NCBI GenBank assembly: GCA_028707125.1
Contig: JAQTUX010000001.1
Coordinates: forward strand, 775,950-839,949
Length of the DNA stretch: 64,000 nt
Source: Candidatus Omnitrophota bacterium
Lineage (GTDB): Bacteria > Omnitrophota > Gorgyraeia > Gygaellales > JAQTUX01
Direction: 5' to 3'
The notes beneath the pieces are model-generated. The model saw only the letters and a list, made by a program, of their open reading frames with translations. It did not search any database and was not told where the DNA came from. Position 1 is the stretch's first letter. Every line of letters begins with the position of its first letter. This document shows, in pieces, positions 28,209 through 37,116 of this stretch. The translations under genes were made by a program, and so were the position numbers.

Positions 28209-28904
28209 ATGAAAAAACGCATAGGACTTCAGGGCTTTTTATTATTTTTAGCCTTAATTTCATCTCTTTTTTTACTTAAATTCCTTATGCCTGATTGGGA
28301 GAGGGAAGCCCTGGATGAATTATGCGATGTATTGGGGATAGCCATAGTGTTGTTCGGATTCCTGCTTCGTATCGCGGCAAGGGGTTATAAAGCGGAGAGA
28401 TCATCAGGCGGCCATAAGATCGTTACAGATGGGCCGTATGGTCTGGTAAGGCATCCTATGTACGCCGGGACATTTTTGGTTATTACGGGGGTTATCTTGC
28501 TGCTTTTTAAATGGTGGGTGTTTTTATTACTTTTTGCCGTATTTTTATTGATCTATATCCCCCAGATCAATAAGGAAGAAAGAGTGTTACGTAAGCGCTC
28601 TGATACCGAATACAAGGCATATTTTGAAAATACGCCAAAGTATTTTCCAAACATTATTGAGCTGTTCAAAACAAACCCTCGGAAGTACTTGCTCTTTAAA
28701 TGGTCTTGGGCGCAAAAAGAGATCGTTTCCCTGGTTATTACATTTAGTTTGATAATCGCGATAGAGACATGGCAGGACATAGGATTGTTTGGTTCCGATG
28801 AATTTTTTAAAGAGCTATTGGAACTGCTTTCTGTTACAGCCGCCTTTATAGGTATAATCATATTTTATAACAAGCAAAACGACGACAGGGCCCCGAGCCC
28901 TTAG
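28209..28904 (+). CDS. Isoprenylcysteine carboxyl methyltransferase-like membrane protein
   Basis: 231 residues. Hydrophobic helices at about 7-25, 40-58, 86-117 and 170-190, with a last one near 203-220. GPYGLVRHPMYAGTFL is the SAM-binding signature of the ICMT/PEMT-like (NnrU-related) methyltransferase superfamily, and EERVLRKRSDTEYKAYFENTPKY matches its C-terminal part. The extra C-terminal helix region of about 60 residues is not part of the core. Bacterial members have varied or unknown lipid or small-molecule substrates. It lies between an accessory patch and the DUF3786-acsB pair. Confidence 0.82.
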   Translation: MKKRIGLQGFLLFLALISSLFLLKFLMPDWEREALDELCDVLGIAIVLFGFLLRIAARGYKAERSSGGHKIVTDGPYGLVRHPMYAGTFLVITGVILLLFKWWVFLLLFAVFLLIYIPQINKEERVLRKRSDTEYKAYFENTPKYFPNIIELFKTNPRKYLLFKWSWAQKEIVSLVITFSLIIAIETWQDIGLFGSDEFFKELLELLSVTAAFIGIIIFYNKQNDDRAPSP

Positions 28905-28914
28905 AGTAAATTCA

Positions 28915-29466
28915 ATGAGTTACACGGCGGCGCTGGAGAAGGCATACGATAGATTAAGCGGCCTTGCAACAGAGAAGCGGTATTCTGTCAGGTTTCTTTC
29001 TGAAAATTACTCAGTTGATTTGACAAGGCGCGAAATCACGTCTATAATAAATAACAAGCCCGCCAAAGATTTTCTTGCAGTGCTTTTGTTACATTACCTT
29101 ATCATACATATCGAAGGGCTTCCTGGAGTAAAGGGCAAGTGGATATCCTTTCGCGAGATCGAAGGGGGCGAGTTCTACTATCCCGCCTTTCGCAAGCGCG
29201 CGATCGATCTGATAATCCGTAAGTATGGCGGCGATCCACAGGCGCTGTTGAACAACCTTGAGAGATTGAATGGAAAGAAGGCATCGTTCGGCGACTGCGG
29301 CATTGAGATTGAAGTGTTTGACGGGGTACCTGTCATGATAACTGTGTCGGGCGCGGATGAGGAGCTTCCCGCCGAGGCAAATATACTTTTTGATGAAAAC
29401 ATCAGACAGGTTTTTGTTGCTGAGGATGTAGCAGTGTTGGCAGGTTTTGTGGCAGGGAAGATATAA
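28915..29466 (+). CDS. DUF3786 protein linked to acetyl-CoA synthase
   Basis: 183 residues, cytosolic. KWISFREIEGGEFYYPAFRKR and the C-terminal FGDCGIEIEVFDGVPVMITV...EANILFDENIRQVF match DUF3786, a family of unknown function found mostly in anaerobes and often near corrinoid or CO dehydrogenase/acetyl-CoA synthase genes. It ends 71 bp before acsB. I infer a role connected with acetyl-CoA synthase or corrinoid proteins but the sequence shows no metal-binding motif. Confidence 0.78.
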   Translation: MSYTAALEKAYDRLSGLATEKRYSVRFLSENYSVDLTRREITSIINNKPAKDFLAVLLLHYLIIHIEGLPGVKGKWISFREIEGGEFYYPAFRKRAIDLIIRKYGGDPQALLNNLERLNGKKASFGDCGIEIEVFDGVPVMITVSGADEELPAEANILFDENIRQVFVAEDVAVLAGFVAGKI

Positions 29467-29468
29467 TA

Positions 29469-29518
29469 TAAGTAAGATTAAGTAACAATAACTTTATATA
29501 AGTAAATATAAGTAAGTT
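29469..29518 (+). repeat. Five tandem 10-bp units before acsB
   Basis: Decamers start at 29469, 29479, 29489, 29499 and 29509. Four begin with TAAGTAA; the middle one is degenerate (TAACTTT). The 10-bp period puts the units on one face of the helix. A TATAAT at 29462-29467, overlapping the DUF3786 stop, could be a -10 element, with TTGGCA at 29437-29442 a poor -35 at 19 bp. The array ends 9 bp before the acsB Shine-Dalgarno and may be an operator or leader element. Confidence 0.7.
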
Positions 29519-29537
29519 AATATTGGAGGAGAGAGCG

Positions 29538-31715
29538 ATGTTAAAGGTAGTGGGTGAGCTGGCTGTGAATGGCGCGCGTAAGGCGGTAGGTTTGGCTGAA
29601 GGCCTGATCGATGACCTGATAAAAAATAAGGGCGAGGGTTTTAATATCGGTTTTCCCGGCACGGCCTTTTACCTGCCGTTGATATACGCTACTTTGGGCA
29701 ATGAAGTCAAGACGCTTAAAGACGCGAAGGCGATCATCGGCGTTGCCAAAACGCTGCTTAAGAATGTGCCTGAGGAAGATAACTGGGATTCGCTTCTAAG
29801 CGACGCGATGGATTCAGGGGTTGCCACCGCGCTGGCAGCTGAACTTATAGAGGCGTTGAGGTACGCTACAGGAGAGTTACCGAAGGATGGCTGGCAGGGT
29901 TTTATCCCTGATTCTGTCCTGCGCAGTTTAGGCATACAGTTGGTTGACGGAAGAATAGGCGGCGTGGCGGTGATCGTGGGGGCGGCGCCGGATAATAAGA
30001 CGGCGGTAAGTATCATACGCGAACTTCAGGAGAAAAACATCCTTTCACTTCTGGCCGGCAGCGCCGACGGGAAAAATTTCCGGGACCAGATCATTGAGGA
30101 AGGCGTTCAGGTGGGGCTGGATTATTACATCGTGCCGTTAGGGCTTGAGACGACTTCCGTCATACACGCCGCGAATTTCGCCATCCGCGCGTCACTGTCG
30201 TTCGGCGGCAATAAAAAAGGCGAGTTGGAGAAGAACATTAAATATTGCAAAGAGCGCGTGCCGGCGTTCATTGTGGCCTTAGGGGGGCTCGACGACATTA
30301 AGGTAGCCGCTGCCTGCGCCGCCATACGCCTGGGGCTGCCTGTGATCACCGACCAGAAGGTACCCGAGATCAAGCAGACCCCGTTTACGCTGCACGAGGC
30401 GCTGTTGAGCGTGCGGGATCATTCTCAGATCATCCCGGCCGCCTTTCTTGCCAAAGAGATAAAGATCAAAGTCAAAAAGATACCCATACCCGTGCCTTAC
30501 AGCGCGGCATTTGAAGGCGAGAGGGTCCGCCGCGAGCAGATGTATGTGCAGTTCGGAGGGAAATTCTCTACCGCCTTTGAATTCGTTACCAGCCGGCCCG
30601 TGGACCAAGTAGAAGACGGAAAGATCGAAGTAGTCGGCCCTGAAATAAAAGATATGCAGGAAGGGGGCGCCTACCCGCTGGGTATCCGGGTCGAGGTCGC
30701 CGGCCGCAAGATGAAGTGCGATTTTGAGCCGATCATAGAAAGGCAGATACATAGTTTTCTGAATGAGGCAATGGGCATTTTCCATATGGGCCAGAGGAAT
30801 ATGTGCTGGCTAAGGATAAGCAAGGAGGCGCATGCCAAGGGGTTCAATATACGGCATTTCGGGGTTATCCTTCATGCCCGCATACACGATATCTTCGGCA
30901 GCATAGTAGACAAGGTAAGGGTCGCCATATATACAAATGAAAAGGATGTGCGGCGGCTTTTGCCCGAGGCAGAGAAGGCCTATGGCGAACGCGATGAGCG
31001 GATGGCAGGCATGACCGATGAGTCGGTGGAGACATTCTATTCCTGCACGCTCTGTCAGTCCTTTGCCCCTAACCATCTTTGTATCATTAAGCCGGAGCGG
31101 CTGGGTTTGTGCGGAGCGTATTCCTGGCTGGACGCGCAGGCAGCGCATGAATTGAACCCTCACGGCGGCAACCAGCCGGTAAAAAAGGGAGAGCCGATAG
31201 ATAAGGAAAAAGGCGAATGGAAAGGGGTCAACGATTTCGTTTATCAGAGTTCCAACAAGACGCTGGAACGCTTTCACGGCTACTCTATCATGACTTATCC
31301 CGAAACCTCTTGCGGTTGTTTTGAATGTATAGTCGCGATCGTGCCTGAGGCAAACGGGTTTATGGTTGTTAACCGCGAATACGCGGGAATGACGCCCGTG
31401 GGAATGGGATTCTCCACGTTGGCCGGCTCGGTCGGCGGCGGACAGCAGACCCCCGGATTTATGGGTGTGGGCCGTTTGTATCTGGTGAGCAAAAAATTTA
31501 TTTCCGCGGACGGCGGTTTGAAAAGGATAGTATGGATGCCCAGGGAATTGAAAGAGGCGCTGATGGATAAGCTGAAACAGCGCGCCGAAGAATCAGGCGA
31601 GCCGGATCTGATAGAAAAGATAGCCGATGAAACCACCGCCACGTCTTCTGAAGAGCTGCTGGCGCATCTGGAGAAGGTCAAACATCCGGCCCTCTCAATG
31701 CCCCCATTGATGTAA
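29538..31715 (+). CDS. acsB: Acetyl-CoA synthase, CODH/ACS complex beta subunit
   Basis: 725 residues from ATG 29538, chosen because GGAGGAGA lies just upstream; a TTG at 29523 would put that sequence inside the gene. It condenses a methyl group from the corrinoid protein, CO and CoA into acetyl-CoA. All A-cluster ligands are present with the spacing of the Moorella enzyme: Cys503, Cys506, Cys515, Cys525 for the [4Fe-4S] cube, and Cys592-Gly-Cys594 (with Cys506) for the two nickels. The N-terminal domain that contacts CODH in bacterial complexes is present, so this is the bacterial rather than the short archaeal form. No CODH (acsA), corrinoid protein (acsCD) or methyltransferase (acsE) gene is in the window. 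Confidence 0.96.
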   Translation: MLKVVGELAVNGARKAVGLAEGLIDDLIKNKGEGFNIGFPGTAFYLPLIYATLGNEVKTLKDAKAIIGVAKTLLKNVPEEDNWDSLLSDAMDSGVATALAAELIEALRYATGELPKDGWQGFIPDSVLRSLGIQLVDGRIGGVAVIVGAAPDNKTAVSIIRELQEKNILSLLAGSADGKNFRDQIIEEGVQVGLDYYIVPLGLETTSVIHAANFAIRASLSFGGNKKGELEKNIKYCKERVPAFIVALGGLDDIKVAAACAAIRLGLPVITDQKVPEIKQTPFTLHEALLSVRDHSQIIPAAFLAKEIKIKVKKIPIPVPYSAAFEGERVRREQMYVQFGGKFSTAFEFVTSRPVDQVEDGKIEVVGPEIKDMQEGGAYPLGIRVEVAGRKMKCDFEPIIERQIHSFLNEAMGIFHMGQRNMCWLRISKEAHAKGFNIRHFGVILHARIHDIFGSIVDKVRVAIYTNEKDVRRLLPEAEKAYGERDERMAGMTDESVETFYSCTLCQSFAPNHLCIIKPERLGLCGAYSWLDAQAAHELNPHGGNQPVKKGEPIDKEKGEWKGVNDFVYQSSNKTLERFHGYSIMTYPETSCGCFECIVAIVPEANGFMVVNREYAGMTPVGMGFSTLAGSVGGGQQTPGFMGVGRLYLVSKKFISADGGLKRIVWMPRELKEALMDKLKQRAEESGEPDLIEKIADETTATSSEELLAHLEKVKHPALSMPPLM

Positions 31716-31723
31716 AATTCTTC

Positions 31724-31751
31724 TTGACCTTTTTTGAAAATATATTATTAT
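31724..31751 (+). promoter_or_regulatory. Promoter giving a near-leaderless mRNA for the TPR gene
   Basis: TTGACC (31724-31729), 16-bp spacer, TATTAT (31746-31751). The ATG at 31759 is 7 bp after the -10, where transcription should begin. No Shine-Dalgarno can fit. Confidence 0.65.
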
Positions 31752-31758
31752 ATTGACA

Positions 31759-32496
31759 ATGATTAGTAGGCATGCCAAACAGGCCTTCCTGATATTTATA
31801 ATTTCAATATTTGCTTTATGTTATGGTGAGAGTGTCTTCGCGGTAAGCCAGGATTATTCCGCGGACCAGGCGCAGGAATACCGCCTGCTTGGCCTTGATG
31901 CCCAGAAATTGGAAAATTATGACCTGGCGTTGAGTTACTATCAGAAGGCGCTTGAACTGAACCCGAAATTCTACCTGGTTTACAATGACATAGGCATTAT
32001 CTATGAAGCAAAGGGGGACGTCGGCCAGGCAGAGAATTATTACCGGAAGGCGATCACGATAAAGCCGGATTATTTGAGCCCTTATACTAATCTTGCCTGC
32101 CTGTATGAGAAAAAAGGGGATATTAATATGTCCGCTAAATACTGGCGGCAGAGGGCCAGGTTAGGCGACCCCAACGACGCCTGGACAAAAAAGGCAAAGG
32201 CGCGGCTGCTTGATATCGGGCTGATAGACGAAGATATAGGCACTGAGATGATGGCGAGGGAGTCGGAGCATGAGACCATCAGCCTTCTGGACCAGGTAAG
32301 GCAGCAGAAGACGCTTGAGAGCGAGAACGTCAAGGAGAAGGCAAAGGCGCTCCTGTCCAAGGCAAGAGACGAGTACCAGAGAGAGCAGTATCTGGACGCG
32401 CTCAACGACGCGCTGGCAGCCAAGCAGTACGACAACACCAACAAGCAGGTCAATGAACTCATAGACAAGATCCAGAAGAGGATCCTTATTCGCTAG
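31759..32496 (+). CDS. Secreted/periplasmic TPR-repeat protein
   Basis: 245 residues from ATG 31759; TTG 31753 is an alternative. A signal peptide ends near ESVFA. Three tetratricopeptide repeats follow (YDLALSYYQKALELNP, GDVGQAENYYRKAITIKPD, then the weaker KGDINMSAKYWRQR), with a C-terminal helical part resembling another TPR (YLDALNDALAAKQYD). TPRs mediate protein contacts; no partner is evident. It has its own promoter and probably starts with a leaderless message. Confidence 0.85.
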   Translation: MISRHAKQAFLIFIISIFALCYGESVFAVSQDYSADQAQEYRLLGLDAQKLENYDLALSYYQKALELNPKFYLVYNDIGIIYEAKGDVGQAENYYRKAITIKPDYLSPYTNLACLYEKKGDINMSAKYWRQRARLGDPNDAWTKKAKARLLDIGLIDEDIGTEMMARESEHETISLLDQVRQQKTLESENVKEKAKALLSKARDEYQREQYLDALNDALAAKQYDNTNKQVNELIDKIQKRILIR

Positions 32497-32597
32497 TCAT
32501 CCGCAAGTTCTTTTTCCATTCCGCCGGCAATATTATAATGCATAATCCCGAGAAGCAATTTTCGCGCTAATTCCCGATGAGAGCCGTTATACGATAG

Positions 32598-35162
32598 ATG
32601 CCCAAGGAACGACTATACCTGATAGACGCGATGGCCTTTTGCTACCGCAGCTTCTATGCCCTGCGCGGCCTTTCCACGACTTCGGGCTTTCCCACCAACG
32701 CCATCTACGGATTCTTGAACGTGCTGAGAAAGATCCTGAAGGAAGAGGCGCCTGAGTATCTGTGTGTTTGTTTTGATGTCTCGAGGGATACATTCCGTCA
32801 GAGAAAATTTGAGGACTACAAAATACAGAGGCCGCCCGCGCCGGACGGGTTGTCGCTTCAGATACCGGTGATAAAGGAGCTGCTTTTGGCTTATAGCGTG
32901 GCAGCGGCGGAGAAGGCCGGATATGAGGCCGACGATGTGATCGCCACCCTCGCGAAAAAGGCGCAAGATAAGGGGATAGAGGTCACGGTTGTGAGCATGG
33001 ACAAGGATATCCTGCAGTTGGTAGACAAGCACGTAAGCGTGTTCTCGCCCCAGAAGGACGCCAAGGTTGTTTATGATGAAAAACAGACGCGGGATAAATA
33101 CGGAGTCAGCCCTGAGCGGATAGTTGACGTGATCGCTTTAACGGGAGACGCCGCGGACAATATCCCGGGGGTCCGCGGCATAGGCGATAAGACGGCATCC
33201 GAACTTATCCGCGAATTCGGCAGTGCGGAGGACCTGATCTCGCGCTCAAGCCGGATAAGATCTGAAAAAATAAGAAAGGCCGTAGAGGAAAACAAGGATC
33301 TGATCAGGCGCAACAGGGAGCTTATATTGCTCAAGGATGACGTGCCGCTTGAGCTTGAATTGGATGATCTGAAGGTAGGCGAGCCGGATTACGATAAGCT
33401 CTATGAAATATTCAGGCGGCTTGAATTCAAAAGCATGCTTAAAGGCCTGCCCCCTATGCGGCCGGATACGGATACAGCGGCAGCGGCCGATGATATAGAT
33501 GACGGCGGCCTTAAAAAATATTTATCCGGTTTAAAAGAAACGGGCCTGGCTCTGGACGCGGACGAGGAAGACATCAGGTTCGGCAGGATCGCCGCCCTGT
33601 TTTTGTCTATCAACGGAAAGATATTCAGGTTAAAGGATATAGGCGCCAACGCCCGGAAGATCCTTGCCGATGAGTCAGTGATTAAAGTAGGGTATGATCT
33701 GAAGGCGCAGTTGATCTGCCTTAAAAACAACGGCATTGAGGTCAAAGGGAAATTGTGGGACGCGCTTATTGCCGCGCACCTTTTAGACAGCGCCAAAGCC
33801 GACTACTCATTGCCCGCCATTGCCTGGGATTATCTTAAGATGCATACGGGGGCAAAGCCGGGCAGGCAGGATGAACTGAATGTCTCATGCCGCCTTAAGG
33901 ATAAACTCTCCGCGCTTATTGAGGAGCGGCAATTGGCCCGGCTCTTTTATGATGTAGAGATGCCCCTTGTGGAGGTACTTGCCTTGATGGAAACAACCGG
34001 CATCGCGCTGGATGTGAAGTTCCTGAATGACCTGTCGGGAGAGGTCGGCAGAAGATTGGAAGGACTGATCAAAAAGATCTATTCTCTGGCCGGCTCTGAA
34101 TTTAATATAAATTCTCCCAAGCAGCTGTCTCAGGTGCTGTTTTCCGTCTTGAAACTCAAGCCGGTGAAGAAAACGAAGACCGGATATTCTACTGATGAAA
34201 ATGTTCTAAGGCAGCTTGAGGATGAGCACCCTTTGCCCAGGGTCCTTCTTGAATACAGGCAGCTTTCTAAACTCAAGTCGACTTACATAGATGTCCTTCC
34301 GGCGCTGGTGAATAAGGAAAGCGGCAGGGTGCATACCTCTTTTAATCAGGCGGTCACTGAAACAGGCCGTCTTTCATCCAGCAGCCCGAACCTGCAGAAC
34401 ATACCCATAAAGACGGAAGAGGGCCGTAAGATCAGGCGCGCGTTCATACCTCCGGATAAAAACGGCGTTATACTCTCGGCGGACTATTCCCAGATCGAAC
34501 TGCGCATACTGGCGCATCTTTCCGCGGATAAGGCGATGACAGAGGCGTTCAGAGACAACCGCGATATACACAGCAGGACAGCGTCGCTGCTTTACGCGGT
34601 GGATGAAAATGATGTCGCCCCCCGGATGCGCGAGGCGGCAAAACGCGTGAATTTCGGTATCATCTACGGCATGTCAAGCTTTGGCCTGGCAAAGGACCTC
34701 GGGGTGGGTAATGAAGAGGCGGAGATATTCATACATTCCTATTTCCAGCGTTATTCCGGAGTCAAGGATTTCATTGATTCCTGCGTAGCCCAGGCAAGGA
34801 AGGACGGGTTTGTATCTACTATCCTGGGCAGGCGCAGGTACATACCGGAAATAAATTCAAAGAACCAGGCGCTGAGGATGTTTTCGGAAAGACAGGCGAT
34901 AAACGCGCCGGTGCAGGGCTCCTGCGCCGATATGATAAAGTTGGCGATGGTCAACATCCAGCGTATCATCTTCGCGAAAGGCCTGATGTCAAAGATGCTC
35001 TTGCAGGTGCACGATGAACTTGTTTTTGAGGTCGTTGACAGAGAGAAGGATCTGTTTTTTGAATTGGTGAAGAAAGAGATGGAGGGAGTTGTCCGGCTCT
35101 CTGTCCCGGTCAGGGTCGATCTGAAATGCGGCAAGAACTGGCTGGATTTAGAACCAGTTTAG
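32598..35162 (+). CDS. polA: DNA polymerase I, proofreading domain degenerate
   Basis: 854 residues. The N-terminal 5'-3' nuclease (about 1-290; YEADDVIATLAKKA, GDAADNIPGVRGIG) and C-terminal polymerase (about 440-854; motif A LSADYSQIELRILAHL, motif B KRVNFGIIYGMSSFGLA, motif C LQVHDELVFEV) are intact. The middle 3'-5' exonuclease domain keeps its fold-like segments but not its acidic residues: the D-x-E motif reads ALDADEED, the second Asp position is Gln or Ala in GYDLKAQL, and the Y-x3-D motif is absent. Proofreading is therefore probably lost, as in Taq polymerase. Role: Okazaki fragment processing and repair. Confidence 0.95.
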   Translation: MPKERLYLIDAMAFCYRSFYALRGLSTTSGFPTNAIYGFLNVLRKILKEEAPEYLCVCFDVSRDTFRQRKFEDYKIQRPPAPDGLSLQIPVIKELLLAYSVAAAEKAGYEADDVIATLAKKAQDKGIEVTVVSMDKDILQLVDKHVSVFSPQKDAKVVYDEKQTRDKYGVSPERIVDVIALTGDAADNIPGVRGIGDKTASELIREFGSAEDLISRSSRIRSEKIRKAVEENKDLIRRNRELILLKDDVPLELELDDLKVGEPDYDKLYEIFRRLEFKSMLKGLPPMRPDTDTAAAADDIDDGGLKKYLSGLKETGLALDADEEDIRFGRIAALFLSINGKIFRLKDIGANARKILADESVIKVGYDLKAQLICLKNNGIEVKGKLWDALIAAHLLDSAKADYSLPAIAWDYLKMHTGAKPGRQDELNVSCRLKDKLSALIEERQLARLFYDVEMPLVEVLALMETTGIALDVKFLNDLSGEVGRRLEGLIKKIYSLAGSEFNINSPKQLSQVLFSVLKLKPVKKTKTGYSTDENVLRQLEDEHPLPRVLLEYRQLSKLKSTYIDVLPALVNKESGRVHTSFNQAVTETGRLSSSSPNLQNIPIKTEEGRKIRRAFIPPDKNGVILSADYSQIELRILAHLSADKAMTEAFRDNRDIHSRTASLLYAVDENDVAPRMREAAKRVNFGIIYGMSSFGLAKDLGVGNEEAEIFIHSYFQRYSGVKDFIDSCVAQARKDGFVSTILGRRRYIPEINSKNQALRMFSERQAINAPVQGSCADMIKLAMVNIQRIIFAKGLMSKMLLQVHDELVFEVVDREKDLFFELVKKEMEGVVRLSVPVRVDLKCGKNWLDLEPV

Positions 35163-35186
35163 TGTTCAGGGTTTAAATTATTTAAG

Positions 35187-36506
35187 ATGAAAATATTATT
35201 TTGCTCAAGCGAGGTGTTCCCCTATGCCAAGACCGGCGGCCTTGCCGATGTTTCTCATTCGCTGCCGCTGGCGCTTGCGCGCCTGGGCCAGCAGGTGGAG
35301 GTGGTAACGCCCAGGTACAGGCAGACCGATATCAGGAAATTTGGCCTGACAAAGGTTAAAGACGGTCTGTACAGGGGCCGCCTTGCTCAGGATGTGGGCG
35401 TCTATCTTATAGACAACAAGGAGTTGTTCGGCAGGCAGGGTTTATACGGGACAAGGCAGGGAGATTACGAGGATAATCTGGAGCGGTTCTCTTTTTTCTG
35501 CCGCAGGTCAATTGAGCTGATGAAAGAGCTTGATTTCAGGCCGGACGTGGTCCATTGCAACGACTGGCAGTCCGCCCCGATAATTATTTACCTGCAGAGT
35601 GAATATAAAAACGACACCTTTTACAAAGGCATAAGAACCGTCTTTACCATACATAACCTTGGATTCCAGGGGATATTCGGCGATCTAAATCTTCTGAAGG
35701 ACGGTATAATGCTTTCCGATGTGATCAATACCGTAAGCCCTACCTACGCCCGGGAGATATTGACTAAGGACTTAGGGTTCGGGCTTGAGGGTGTTCTGAA
35801 CAAAAGGAAGGAGTCGCTTTTCGGCGTGCTTAACGGTATTGATTACGGTATCTGGGATCCGGCAGCGGATGCCCTGATCGTAAAGAAATATTCGCGCCGG
35901 GACCTGGAAAACAAATACGAGAACAAGAGGCATCTTATTAAAATATGTTCTTTGAAGACGGGCGCGGACGCGCCGCTTTTGGGAATGGTCTCGCGCCTGA
36001 CAGGCCAGAAAGGGATGGATATACTCATACCGGCCCTTGACGAGGCCGGCAAATGGGACGCGGGCATAGTAATATTGGGCCAGGGAGAAGCGAAATACCA
36101 CGGGGAGTTAAGGAAGCTGGCGCGTAAATATAAAGGAAAGATCTCCGTTCATTTCAAATTTGATGAGTCCCTGGCTCATAAGATCTACGCCGGTTCAGAC
36201 ATATTCCTTATGCCGTCAATGTACGAGCCCTGCGGCCTCAGCCAGATGATAGCGCTTAAATACGGGACAATGCCGCTCGTATTCAAGACAGGCGGGCTTG
36301 CCGATACCGTAACGCCGGAAAACGGTTTTGTGTTTGTTGATTACAGCAAGGAGGCGCTTTTAAAAGCGATGCTGCGGGCTTGTTCGGCGCATAAAGATAA
36401 AGATCCCTGGCTTACCCTTGTAAGGAAGGGTATGCTTTGCGATTTTTCCTGGGAGAGATCAGCGGCGGAATATATCAAGTTATACCAGCGGGCAGTAAAT
36501 GGGTAA
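35187..36506 (+). CDS. glgA: Glycogen/starch synthase (ADP-glucose type, GT5)
   Basis: 439 residues against about 477. It elongates alpha-1,4-glucan from a nucleotide-glucose donor. N-terminal SSEVFPYAKTGGLADV (donor-binding KTGGL), DVVHCNDWQSA, FTIHNLGFQG, VSPTYAREI and the C-terminal PSMYEPCGLSQMIALKYG with KTGGLADTV are all present. Between HNLGFQGIF and the following LNLLKDGI the segment of roughly 25 residues found in E. coli GlgA is missing. No other glycogen gene is nearby. It overlaps coaE by 8 bp. Confidence 0.92.
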   Translation: MKILFCSSEVFPYAKTGGLADVSHSLPLALARLGQQVEVVTPRYRQTDIRKFGLTKVKDGLYRGRLAQDVGVYLIDNKELFGRQGLYGTRQGDYEDNLERFSFFCRRSIELMKELDFRPDVVHCNDWQSAPIIIYLQSEYKNDTFYKGIRTVFTIHNLGFQGIFGDLNLLKDGIMLSDVINTVSPTYAREILTKDLGFGLEGVLNKRKESLFGVLNGIDYGIWDPAADALIVKKYSRRDLENKYENKRHLIKICSLKTGADAPLLGMVSRLTGQKGMDILIPALDEAGKWDAGIVILGQGEAKYHGELRKLARKYKGKISVHFKFDESLAHKIYAGSDIFLMPSMYEPCGLSQMIALKYGTMPLVFKTGGLADTVTPENGFVFVDYSKEALLKAMLRACSAHKDKDPWLTLVRKGMLCDFSWERSAAEYIKLYQRAVNG

Positions 36507-37116
36507 AAAAAAGTTAATAATAGGCCTGACAGGCGGGTTTTGCGCTGGAAAGACAACCGTGTCAGCACTATTTTCCAGATTCGGCGCGAAGGTCCTGGAC
36601 GCGGATGAGTTCGCCCACATGGCCCTTAACCAGCCGCGGATCAAACAGAGGATCATTAAACTGCTGGGAGACGGCATAGTGTCCCGAGGCAGGATAGACA
36701 GAAAAAAAGTGAGGCAGCTCGTGTTTAATGATAAGGCGCTGCTTATGAAGTTGTCATCAGCCATCCATCCCTATGTAAAGAAGGCGATGAAGGAGTATGC
36801 CGGGAGATGCCGTTCAGAGGTAGTGGTATGGGATGTTCCTCTGCTTATAGAGTCGGGGATGCACAGGTCAGTTGACGCTGTTGTGCTGGTTGCCTGCGGC
36901 AGGCAGGAGCAGTTCAGGCGCGCCAGGAGGCGCGGCATAAAAAGAGGAGAGGCGCTGAAGATTATCAATTCGCAGATGCCGTTCAGCAAAAAGAGGCGTC
37001 TGGCAGATTTTATAATAAATAACAATACAGGGCTTGACAATACCGAGAAACAGGCGCGGGCAGTATTTAACCGGTTAACAGGAGGAATAACAGGTGGAAA
37101 AAACAGAAAAGGTTGA
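36499..37116 (+). CDS. coaE: Dephospho-CoA kinase
   Basis: 205 residues. Final step of CoA synthesis, ATP-dependent phosphorylation of dephospho-CoA at the 3'-OH. P-loop [17 protein letters not shown] (residues about 9-25), [12 protein letters not shown] and [14 protein letters not shown], and the Arg-rich lid (RRARRRGI) are conserved. The 3' end overlaps rho by 23 bp, an unusual partner. CoA supply is relevant to the AcsB pathway, but linkage is not close. Confidence 0.93.
   Translation: MGKKKLIIGLTGGFCAGKTTVSALFSRFGAKVLDADEFAHMALNQPRIKQRIIKLLGDGIVSRGRIDRKKVRQLVFNDKALLMKLSSAIHPYVKKAMKEYAGRCRSEVVVWDVPLLIESGMHRSVDAVVLVACGRQEQFRRARRRGIKRGEALKIINSQMPFSKKRRLADFIINNNTGLDNTEKQARAVFNRLTGGITGGKNRKG

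Noticed and set aside
29469-29518. CRISPR-like interpretation of the TAAGTAA repeats
   Set aside because: Units are 10 bp with no unique spacers and no cas genes nearby; a tandem operator-like array fits better.
29523-29537. TTG 29523 as the acsB start
   Set aside because: The codons that would follow it are the Shine-Dalgarno sequence GGAGGAGA for ATG 29538.
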